Below, in pieces: positions 53,830 through 63,243 of a stretch of DNA of 64,000 bases (the first letter of the stretch is position 1; each line of letters opens with the position of its first letter). The notes beneath the pieces are model-generated. The model was not told where the DNA came from. It was given only the letters and a program-made list of their open reading frames with translations, and searched no databases. The position numbers and the translations under genes are program-made. Origin of the DNA: Prorocentrum cordatum (Eukaryota; Sar; Dinophyceae; Prorocentrales; Prorocentraceae); NCBI GenBank assembly GCA_963575745.1, contig CAUYUJ010020281.1, forward strand, positions 1,133,869 to 1,197,868, written 5' to 3'.

Positions 53830-55000
53830 ATCCCGCGGGCAAAGGCCACCTCTGCGGCCGTCTTAGCGGGGCTGCCCTTCCCGGCCCCTGCGCTCGCCAA
53901 AGGCCGTCCTTGCGCGCTGGGCGGGCCCCCTGTCCTTCGGCGCGGCGAAAGCTCGGCCTCTTCTCCTCCTCAGGCCTCGGGGTAGTGGAGCGGCCGCGCT
54001 GGGCTGCGACCCGATCGGCCGCGCGCGTCGCGCCGAGGGGAACCGTCCTGAACTGTGGTCCTCCCCCTGCAGCACTGGGCACGGGCGCGCCCCCCCTGCG
54101 CGGCCTGCGCCTCGTGGGCCTGCGCGTGGAAGGAGCGCGCCCTGAAACGCCGCTCACCTCCGGGGCGTCGCGCGCGCCCGAGATCGCCGCGCCCGCCGCC
54201 GGCAAGTAGACTGGGTCCTGGCGGGCTGAGTCTCTGCAGCCTTTAAGGCACAGGGTCTGCGCGCCCTCCTTCCCGAGGTAGGCGTCTCGTTTTTTCGCGC
54301 ACGTCGACGCTGGACTCCGACTCGGTCTCTGAGTTGGGATCCATTTCCGCTGCCTCACCGCCCCCCTGCCAGGCCCAGGGTGCCTCGGGCGCCTCCTGGA
54401 ACAACGCCTGAACAGACGCCGGACAAACTTGCCGACGCTCCTGCGCGCCCAAGCACAGCGGACCTGGCCCGCGGCGGCTGCGGGCGCGAGCTTGGCCAGG
54501 TCAGACACGTTGATCTGGGCGCTGGCGTTGGCCACGCGCGACGAGCAGGCGCGGGCCACGCCCCCCTCGTCGCCCGGCAGGGTGCGCGGCGTGGCCGCGC
54601 AGAGGCGCGCCGCTCCGATTCCCTCCTCATCCTTGGTCGCTCCAAGGTCGTCCCTGAGGCGGTGGTTGGAGCTGCCCTCAAAGCGGCAGACGTGCCCGTG
54701 CCTTCCGAAGCGACTACCTTCGAGAGGCCTTTGCTCCGAGCGCCCCACTGACCCGCCTGACTGCGCGATGAGGTCGCCGGGCAACATATTCTCGGCGATG
54801 CCTCCTGCCGGCGCGGACCTCGCGCTTCGCGCGGGCCTCGTCCACTGCCTCGACCTCCGAAGGGTCATCCGGATAAAGCTGAGGATGGTTTGCCCTCCAA
54901 GGCCACCTGGATGTCGCGCCCTGTCTTGCAAACGCCAGCAAAGGTCCTCAGAGTACTTATAGGACGGAGGAGGCGCATGCCCAAAGCGTTCGGAGGAGCC
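53830..55000 (-). other. Minus-strand open region, possibly element-derived
   Basis: One frame of about 390 codons is open. It has some natural segments (LCWRLQDRARHP, TILSFIRMTLRR, VANASAQINVSDLAKLAP) in Arg/Ala-rich sequence. No domain recognised. It lies in line with the fragments on either side. Confidence 0.35.
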
Positions 55001-55059
55001 GAGACACGTCGCCAACGACGGATCCTGCGACGGTGGCCATTGCGAGCGCGGGTCCCGTC

Positions 55060-55245
55060 AGCGCCACTGCAGTTTCACCCAGTGCCCGCCGAACAAGTAG
55101 CTGCCCATGGCGTCGCCCGCCCCCATGATGAAGCAGAGGAGCTGGCGCGGCACCGCGCCCAACGCGCGCCCCAGCTTTTCGCCGAGCCACTTCGAGGCCG
55201 CTTTGACGCAGATGTTGACCCACGCCATGCTGAACTGAAATCCTA
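55060..55245 (-). pseudogene. Coding-like fragment with a hydrophobic segment, unknown family
   Basis: The minus-strand frame reads FQFSMAWVNICVKAASKWLG, then LGAVPRQLLCFIMGAGDAMG and SYLFGGHWVKLQWR before TGA. It is natural in composition and unlike the Arg-rich frames around it, probably the N-terminal part of the protein of the decayed element. Function unknown. Confidence 0.35.
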
Positions 55246-55990
55246 TGGAGGTACCGAGCGGCTAACTGGGCACCTCGCCCCGCTTGCTTTTGTCCGCGGC
55301 TCCGGGCGCGCCCCGGCGGCCTCGCTGGGGGGGGGGGGGGCTGCGCGGGCGCAGCCGCTGGCCTGGCGTCCGCGCCGCAGTAGTCCTGGAGGTAGTGCCC
55401 GTATTCCTCAGATGACTGAGGGCGCTCGCCCGGGTCGGCCCTGCCCGCGTGCGGATCCGCGGCCCGGGGCCCCAAGAGGGCGGGGGCCGCTGCCGCCGAG
55501 CGTGGTCCAGAGTTCCCCGTGGACTCTTCGATGGCTAGCGGCGTCGCGCCGCCCTCGCTCGAGCAGCTGGGCTGGCCATCCTGACTGGGCCGCTCCTCCT
55601 GCTCTTCATCATCACCCGAGACGCCTCTGCCCGGGTCTGCCCAAGCGCGGACGCCCCCGGGCCCTACAACCGTGGCTGTCGCGGACAAGCTATATATACA
55701 GTCCGACCCCGAGCGACGCGTCAAGCCGCGTCAGCATCGCGAAGGTCGCCGTCGCCACGCTGCATTCGAGCGCACGGATGGGCCGCATCGGGCGGCCGCC
55801 GCGAGCCGCGCGACCCCTCCGGTCGCCGCCCGCACTGGAGGGGGTCCTGGCCCAGCCACTACCCAGCACTCCTCGGAATGCCTGGCCCGAGCCGCAGGCC
55901 GGGCAAGCGAGCCATGGCTCCGCCCGCCCACCCACCCAACAAAACACTGACCTCGCAACGGGCCTCCAAAGGCAAGGAGACGCTACGCGC
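55246..55990. other. No gene recognised
   Basis: GC-rich with a G-run at 55328-55340. It ends with the shared block AAAGGCAAGGAGACGCTACG at 55968. Confidence 0.5.
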
Positions 55991-55994
55991 GCGA

Positions 55995-56548
55995 GCAAGT
56001 AACGTCCAAAACTCCTCCTCCTCCCATCTCCTCCTCCTCCTCCTCCTCCTCCTCCTCCTCCTCCTCCTTCTCCTCCTCCTCCTCCTCATCCTTCTCCTCA
56101 TCCTTCTCCTCATCCTCCTCCTCGTCCTCCTCCTCCTCCTCCTTCTCCTTCTCCCTCCTGCTCCTCCTCCTCCTTTTCTTCTCCTCCTCTCCTCCTCTTC
56201 CTCCTCATCCTCCTCCTCCTTCCTCTCCTCCTCCTCCTCCTCTCCTCCTCCTCCTCCTCCTCGTCCCTCCTCTTGTTCCTCCTCCTCGTTCTCCTCCTCC
56301 TCCTCCTCCTCTTCCATTATCCTCTTCCACATCCTTTTCCGCCTCCTCCTCCTCCTCCTCCTCTCCTCCTCCTCCTCCCGCTTCCCCTCCTCCTCCTCCT
56401 CCTCCTTCTCCTCCTCCTCCTCCTCGTCCTCCTCCTCCTCCTCCTCATCCTCCTACTCCTCTTCTTCCTTCTCTTTCTCCTTCTCCTCCTCCTCCTCTTC
56501 CTGCTCCTCCTGCTCCTCCTGCTCCTCTTCCTCCTCCTCTCCTTCTTA
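55995..56548. repeat. (CTC)n tract, about 550 bp
   Basis: CTC with CTT, TCG and CAT interruptions, the longest tract of this kind in the window. Confidence 0.97.
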
Positions 56549-56559
56549 GTATGATGTGT

Positions 56560-56581
56560 ATGCTTATGCTACTTAGTATGT

Positions 56582-56623
<42 letters not shown>

Positions 56624-56755
56624 GTATTAGTATTATTATTATTATTACTAGTATTATTTTGTTTGTATTATTCGTATCATTATTATTAGTATTATTATTA
56701 TTATTAATAGTCTTATTCTTATTATTATTTTCCTGAACATTATTATTATTATGTT
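56560..56755. repeat. (ATT)n microsatellite, about 195 bp
   Basis: ATT/AGT units. It directly follows the CTC tract and is itself followed by more CTC/CTT units to about 56815. Confidence 0.97.
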
Positions 56756-56819
56756 TATCCTCCTCCTCCTCCTCCTGCTTCTTCTTCTTCTTCTTCCTCC
56801 TCCTCCTCCTCCCTCTCCA

Positions 56820-57365
56820 CCCTGGCCATCCCCGCCCTTTTCCCTCCACCCTCTCTCCCAGAGGGTCTACGTGGGTCCATGGACGTCCCCAGATGTCTCC
56901 AACAGCTTCTGGAATCCCAAGGGCCAAGTACGCCTAGTGAACGCCACCCCGCTGCTCCCTCCCGCCTCCTCATAACTATCATGCTTGCGATGGCCAAACT
57001 CTGAACGACGTGGTTCGTAGCATCTGGGACGTCTAACGGCGAAACATACTATCTTATTACGAAGTGCGCGTGTGAACAACAGCTCGAGTTCATAATACCT
57101 CGCTAGACGAAGCGGGAAGAGGAGGTGCGAAGAGGGTGCGGAAAAGTTGGGAAGCCCTCGCGGACGTAGACTATCAGTCTTGCAGGCGTGGGCAAGGTAG
57201 TCGTCTCCCAACACCCTTCCTGCTGGCACTCCTCCTTCTCCTCCTCCTCCTCCTCCTCCTCCGCGACCCCCGGCGAGCTTCCTATGAAGTCCCTTTCTGG
57301 CCCGCTTGCGCCGACGAGGTAATATCAATGTGTGTATGTGTTGGCTTCTGGCTGCCCGCGGCTGC
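56820..57365. other. No gene recognised
   Basis: Mixed composition. A CTC tract lies at 57229-57262. Confidence 0.5.
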
Positions 57366-57367
57366 GA

Positions 57368-57435
57368 GACCCAAAGCGGTCTTTGACGGCCCGGGCGGTT
57401 TGACCCAAAGCGGTCTTTGACGGCCCGGGCGGTTT
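57368..57435. repeat. Perfect 34-bp tandem duplication
   Basis: GACCCAAAGCGGTCTTTGAC followed by GGCCCGGGCGGTTT occurs twice without a mismatch. Confidence 0.97.
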
Positions 57436-57511
57436 TAGTCCGCGCGCACTTCCTGCTTGTTCGACCTTCTCCGCCCTGTCGCTGCGCGCAGGGGCGCGAC
57501 GCCAAAAAAGA

Positions 57512-57577
57512 GAGTGTGTGTGTGTGTGTGCAGGTGTGTCTGTGTGTGCGTGTGTGCGCGCGCGCGTGTGTGTGTGT
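57512..57577. repeat. (GT)n with (GC)n core
   Basis: Alternating purine-pyrimidine run of about 65 bases with few breaks, a potential Z-DNA former. Confidence 0.95.
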
Positions 57578-58630
57578 CGTTTGCCGCCTGGTGGCGGACT
57601 GTAACTCTTGCGCCTCAAATGCTTTGCGGCATTTAGCACCTCTGAGCATGGGGTCTTGACTCCGGCCCTTCTGATCGCGCATCGGGCTGGTGCGCTCTGG
57701 ACGGGCACGGGGGACCTGATCACACCTCAAGCTCCAGAACCGCTGGGGGCGAAGGCCCGGACGAGACGCACACCGAGCTGCCTCCTGCTGGCGTCTGCGG
57801 GAGACCCTCCGAGAAACATTGTGCCGAGGACCTTGATGGCCACCCCCCGTCGGTTGGAGGGCAGGCAGGCACACCTCTGACCCTTGGGCGGCCCCTTTGG
57901 AGGGAAATCGCAGCTCGAATGCACCGCCTGGAAGGAATCAGGAATGCGCCAAGGGCAAACAAAGACTTCCTCATCCTGTGTTCGTAAAAAACCGAAACGC
58001 AATACTGGAAGTTCCCATCGTCGGCGGCGCAGACGGATCATGATATGAAGAGCTACGCACAATGTCAAGCCTACTGCTCAACAGTTGACTCAACTCAATT
58101 ACCCTGGGCGTCCGTCTGGCTAGCCAGAACTGCACTTTTTAGTCCCAGACAGCGCTCTGGGTGGCACTAGACTCTGCTTCGGCACCGGCACCTGGACGTT
58201 GCAGCTGAACTGCCGTCCAAATTGGATAAGCTCAGAAATGCAACTACCAGAGATACGTATTTGAAAAGGCGCGTAGGACAGAATCGCCACCTTCTTGCTG
58301 CGAAGCAGCAGCGGCAGAAAGGGAACTGGAAAACATGGCAACTTCCTTCGTGTGTGTCGAAGATGAGGAGAGGCAGCAAAGTCAACCCAGAGGTTGTGAG
58401 CCACGAGCGCACAGGGACGAGAACGCGGACGGGGAGAGGCAGAGAGAGAGAGCGGGGCGTAGAGAGACATAGAGAGAGGGAGAAAGAGAGAGCGAGAGCG
58501 ACCGAGACAAACAGGGAAGGGGAGAAGAGCAAGATAACAAGGGGCGGTCGCGCGCACATCTACGGGTGTGGCGACATCATGGTATCACGGAAAGGGGGTT
58601 GAGAGACATGGCGAGGGGGGGGCGGGGCGC
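57578..58630. other. No gene recognised
   Basis: Mixed composition. (GA)-rich units lie at 58438-58500. No domain in any frame. Confidence 0.5.
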
Positions 58631-58634
58631 GGCA

Positions 58635-59260
58635 TCTTTCTGCTCCTCCTCTGCCTCCTCTACCCGAGCCCTCATGCTCTTCAGCGATCTCTTGATTGTC
58701 CTCCTCCTATTTCTCGTACTTGTCTTCAACAGTGACCTCCTCTTCCATCGTCAATGCCGTCTTCATCCTCCTCCTGGCACCCCTTCTGTCCTCCACACCC
58801 CTCCTTCTCTTCACCTCTCCTCCTCCCTCTACCCTCTTCTCCTTCTGCTCCTCCCATCTCCTCATTACTCCGTCCTCCATCCTCTTCCTTATTCCTCCCG
58901 CCTCTCCCCCTCGTCCACCACCTTCGTTCTTGATTTTCTGACTCCTCATCCAATGTGTTCCTCCTCGTTACTCTATTCATCCCTGCTCTTCCTCCTGCCG
59001 CTCTTTGCCCTCCCCCATCCTCCTGCTGTCCCAATCATCCCCCTCACTCAGAATGGTGTCCTCGGCATTAACCTGTCTCTACTCCTACTCATCCTGCTCC
59101 TCCTCATCTTCATCATCCTCTTGCTCCTCCCCCCTTAAGCTCTTCACCGCCGCGCTTCTCCTCTGCCTCCTCCATGTCCCTCCTCTTGCTTACCGTTCTT
59201 CGTCAACGCTCTCTTCCTCCTCATGGCGATGCTTATCCTCCTCGTCCTCTTCATTCTCCG
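58635..59260. repeat. Degenerate pyrimidine-rich tract (CTC/CTT)
   Basis: About 620 bases with strong C/T bias on the plus strand. The open frame through it is Leu/Ser/Pro-rich and not convincing. Confidence 0.8.
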
Positions 59261-61055
59261 ATCCCCGACCCACCACCTGGCCCAAGCCATGGATTCCCTT
59301 GCACTCTAAGTCAATAGAGACCTGGGAGCAAACGGATGGGGGAACGGTGAAAGTGAAGAGCGCCCAGCACGAGAAGTGCTGATGGGAACAAGCTGGCGTT
59401 GTGGAGAGGAAACGCCATCTTCGCGCCCTGATCCATACGAGGGGCTGCGGACAACAGATCACACTTGACGGCAACCTGTTGAACAACTCCCTGCAATCAC
59501 TAACGCACGACGGCCCTGTGACCAAATTAATCATTCAAAACCCGCGTAGAATCCATGGGACTAGACGCACCGTGTGAACTGGTCTACAGAATCGACGTCG
59601 GACGTTTGAAGTCCGGGGCGTTGACGCTGCAATTGAAATCTTGGAGAAACGCAGCCAACCGACCTAATGGCTGGTCTGATGATCATTCAAGCGTACACCT
59701 GCGGCTTGCCGGCGCTCTGCTTAGCCTCGTCCTTGCGCATATTGTCCAGCGTGAACTCGACAAGGCCTCGCGGGGCAAACAACACATCCTAGCTGCAACG
59801 GCCGCTTGAGTTCCTTTCTTGCATGTGGGCAGACACATACCTAGCGAGATTGGAATGGACAACAAAATGCACTGCACGTTATTTTTGTACGTGCCTGCGC
59901 GCACGATTAGCCGAGATAAACTGTCGCGTTTGGTAATCATGTCAACGTCCTCTGTGCACGCTGGCGGAGTACGACTGTGTGTGCAGACATCGGCATAGTT
60001 CGGTGCCCACTTGCGGAGCCGGAAGAAGCAAGACGAACGGACTCTATACTATAGGGCGCTCTGATCTTATACGCTGTGGGAATCTCTGTGGAAGAAATCA
60101 ACACACATGTGCAGTGAGTCGGATGGAACGCTGAGGAATGTGTAACTACGAGTAGGTGAAAGGTGGGCACTGTTGATTGGTTGAGGTGGGTGCGTCCTTG
60201 AGACAAAGTCAAGCTTTTTAGTACGAGTGATCTGGAGAAGCGCCGTGCAATGGAAGAACAGCATTGTGGAGTCTTGTGGACAACTACGAATAACTTGACT
60301 AACAATGCACGAACGGCGTCCATTCATGACCGCCTTCTGTGGGATAATGAGGAGAAGCCGACACGTGCGCATTATTGGATACGCTGCAGCAAAAAACCGG
60401 CCGAGTTGAGCATCGAGCTGCCAATTTGGTGTTGCACCGCTGTGTCATGAATATCGTATCCGCTAGAAATGAAGATGTTCGGCTTAATTGTGCTGGGGCC
60501 AACTGCGGGTTCTCGGGGTATCCTGGGCTGGACAGGGGTCTTGTCTCTTTTGGGGGGATCTTGGATCATTCTGCGCCAACTCCTGGGATGTCCCGCCCAT
60601 TCCACTCCACCTTCCTTGAGAGCTGAATGGTAGAAGTCGTAGAGCCCAACCTCCCGGGGAGGTTGAGCCCCACATCCCTGGGACCCAGAGGTCCAGGAGG
60701 TGGGACTGGAGAAAGCGGCCTCAAAGCTGCAACCTCACTTCCCCTGGGAAGTCCAGCCCCTGGATCCGGAAAACAAATGATGACTGTCGAAGACCCCTTC
60801 CTCCAGGACCCGTTCCCTACGTTCCAGGACCCATCCGCGCCGACGTAGCAGACGCGACGACCAGAATTCTAGACCACATCGTTCACGCGCATTTTTTGAG
60901 CTAGGTCGATCCGGGAGGGTCCTGGGGCCCGAAACAGAGCCAATCGTGCTCGTCATGACGGGTTGCCATCCAAGAGCTCAGACTTCCTGTTCGCAGCGCC
61001 GACGGCATCTCGCCCCTCAGCGTGCTGCCGGAGTTTTTCCGGCAGGCCGGGCACA
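59261..61055. other. No gene recognised; balanced composition
   Basis: 59530-60640 is the least GC-rich non-repetitive stretch of the window. It has short frames of ordinary amino-acid composition on both strands (for example plus 59555-59809 and 60250-60450), with no recognisable domain. Confidence 0.45.
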
Positions 61056-61059
61056 CACC

Positions 61060-61293
61060 CTGAGCAGGGACCGACGGTCCCGGTATTCCTACAGGCCTAC
61101 CACGAGATGTTGGTAGAACCAAAAAAAGTTCTAAGAACAAAGACAATGTTCGTAGAACATTAGCCCGATGCGTGTAAAACAGGACAGTCCCAGCCAGACA
61201 TGTTCTGAGAAGGCTTCGTGGAGACCACAAAAGGTTATTCGACAATTATTTGGTAGGCCCATAGGCGAGCTGGGACGCTTCGCCACTGCTTGA
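61060..61293 (+). mobile_element. GAGCAGGGACCG dispersed family, copy 3
   Basis: Starts CTGAGCAGGGACCGACGGTC, has GTTCTAAGAAC and TTTGGTAGG, ends GACGCTTCGCCACTGCTTGA. A CTC tract follows directly. Confidence 0.85.
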
Positions 61294-61299
61294 GCAGCT

Positions 61300-61545
61300 G
61301 CTCCTCCTCCTCATCATCATCCTCCTGATGCTCCTCCTGCTCCTCCTCCTTCTCCTCCTCCTCCTCCCCCTCCTAATGCTCCTCCTGCTCCTCCTCCTCA
61401 TCCTCCTAATGCTCCTCCTCCTCCTCCTCCTCCTCCTCCTCCTCCGCCTCCTCCTCCTGCTCCTCCTTCTCCGCCTCATCCTCCTCCTGCTCCTCTTCAT
61501 CCTCTTCCTCCTCCTCCTCCTCCTCCTCCTCCTCCTCGTCATCTC
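61300..61545. repeat. (CTC)n tract, about 245 bp
   Basis: CTC with CTG, CAT and TTC interruptions. Confidence 0.97.
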
Positions 61546-61656
61546 GTTCTTTCTGCGCGGGCGCGGCCTGGGGGCGCGCGCGCGCGCCCGCGACACGCCG
61601 CCTCCGCGACCTACCTACCAAGGCGGCTGCGCACGGGGCACCCGCGGATACCCCTC

Positions 61657-61920
61657 GCGCGCGGGGGGAGGGCCCAAACGGCACCGATAGACCGCCGCTC
61701 GCCCTGACGTCCGCCAAGGGGCCCAAAGACACGCACAAATAAATACACACGAATCCCAGGATTCCCAATTATGATTTCTTGTGTTCTTGGTAGTTGTCTT
61801 CCCCCCACACTGCCCATATATTTTTCCATACGCGCGCGGGGTGAGAGCCCAAAAGGCACCGATAGACCGCCACTCCCCGGACCTCTGTCAAGGGGCCCAA
61901 AGACACACAAATAAATGCAG
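61657..61920. repeat. About 174-bp tandem pair containing the ACACACAAATAAATA family
   Basis: GGCACCGATAGACCGCC, then GGGGCCCAAAGACAC and ACAAATAAAT, occurs at 61657 and again at about 61831. The second copy stops at 61920. Confidence 0.85.
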
Positions 61921-62087
61921 CCGACCCGTATAATACGGACGCGCGGTAAGGATGCAAGGCCCTCGGACGCCCATCTCGAAGCTTTTCGAGCTGGGCGCGG
62001 CCGACGAAATGGTCAAGGATGCACCGAGGAGGCGAGGATGCAAGGGTACCCTTGGGAAGGTTGCCCGTCCTTGTTGTGCGGGTTGAC

Positions 62088-62215
62088 TGTACACACAAAT
62101 CCCAGAATTCCCAATAAGTTTTCATGTTTTCTTAGTATTTGTCTCCCCCCCCACTTCGCATATACTTTCCCATGCTTTCCTGGGAGTCGACGCCGAATGG
62201 TGTCTCTGTGTTGTC
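62088..62215. repeat. ACACACAAATAAATACA family, right part
   Basis: ACACACAAATCCCAGAATTC, then TTTGTCTCCCCCCC and GTCTCTGTGTTGTCC, parallel to 61748-61830 and 46000-46138. Confidence 0.75.
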
Positions 62216-62307
62216 CTCCCCCCCTTGCCTCTGGCCGTGGCGAATCCAGCCATGGCGGCCCGGAGCTCCCAGGAGGCCCACAAGGCGAACACGAGGCAAG
62301 GGCTAAG

Positions 62308-62461
62308 TCGGGCCTGTCCTCCTACACGGGGATTTTGGGCGAAGAAATAAAGATACTCAAAAGATACCCCCAGATGGCCAAATATGGTCACAAAACACTC
62401 GTCCCCAGACTATTTTTTGACTATTTTTGAATATCCCTCCTGTAGTGGGACAGGCCCGACT
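62308..62461. mobile_element. 154-bp TIR element, complete copy 2
   Basis: Left end GTCGGGCCTGTCCTCCTACA, right end TGTAGTGGGACAGGCCCGAC. The interior shares AATATGGTCACAAAAC and CCCCAGACTATT with the other copies. Confidence 0.9.
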
Positions 62462-62478
62462 CAAATCGGGGATCTTCT

Positions 62479-62640
62479 GACCCGGGTCAATCCAGACCAG
62501 GGTCAGCAGGAAACCAAAAAACTGCAGTGCAGGAAAACAACAAATGCATCGCAGGTCTTCGCGAACCCGGGTCAGCCAATATGCGCGGCCGCCTACCGGC
62601 CACGAGCGGCTCGCTAACCCGGGTCAGCCAGAGGGGGTCT
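62479..62640. repeat. Three ACCCGGGTCA blocks
   Basis: GACCCGGGTCAATCC, AACCCGGGTCAGCCA and AACCCGGGTCAGCCA occur at about 62478, 62570 and 62614. The core is palindromic. Confidence 0.7.
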
Positions 62641-62721
62641 TCGCAGGATCCTGCAGGATCCGGCGCCCTGGCTGACCTCTGTTTGCACCGACCCCCGTCT
62701 CTTAGGCCCCGATCAATAGGA

Positions 62722-62904
62722 GAACAAAAAGTGGCATAAACGTACAAACTCGGAGGTCCGCGCGGATTTCTCGGATCGGCGCTGGACCCCCCTCCCTGGC
62801 GCGCGGAGCGCGCCAGTGGCGGCGCCGGAGGCGCCGCCGGGGGGCCCCAGCGCGGGAGGCGCCGCCGGGAGGCTGAATTTTTATGTTTATGCCACTTTTT
62901 GTTC
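62722..62904. repeat. Snap-back repeat with perfect 20-bp arms
   Basis: GAACAAAAAGTGGCATAAAC at 62722-62741 is the exact reverse complement of 62885-62904. The space between contains further GC-rich palindromes (GGCGCGC-GGA-GCGCGCC; GGCGGCGCC-GGA-GGCGCCGCC). The right arm runs into a TIR-family end at 62907-62959. Confidence 0.88.
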
Positions 62905-62906
62905 CC

Positions 62907-62959
62907 CTTTTTCTGGACTCTTTCTGAATATCCCTCCTGTAGGGGGACAGGCCTGACTC
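62907..62959. mobile_element. Right end of the 154-bp TIR family, partial
   Basis: TGAATATCCCTCCTGTAGGG followed by GGACAGGCCTGACTC. Confidence 0.75.
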
Positions 62960-63167
62960 AAGGCAAGGGTGGCGGTATCGGTACCTGCTCCTCCCCAGTG
63001 GGTGCGGGAGGGGGCAGCGGCGCCGCCGCCGCGCGCCGAGCTTTGAAGCCCCCTCTCGCGGTCGGGAGGCAGCCGGTTCCTGGCCCGCCGCCGCAGGCGC
63101 GGCGAGCCTCCCGAGGGGCCGGGAGGGCGCGGGGCCCTGCCGGGCTGCCCGTACAAATCGACAGTCA

Positions 63168-63240
63168 TGTCGGGCCTGTCCCCCTACAGGGGGGTTGTCG
63201 GCGAAAAATACAAGATACCCCAACAATGCCCCAAAGAGGT
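63168..63240. mobile_element. Left end of the 154-bp TIR family leading into the satellite
   Basis: GTCGGGCCTGTCCCCCTACA, then GGCGAAAAATACAAGATACC, resembles the left half of the complete elements for about 70 bp. Four bases later the shared satellite flank begins (63244). Confidence 0.8.
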
Positions 63241-63243
63241 AAA

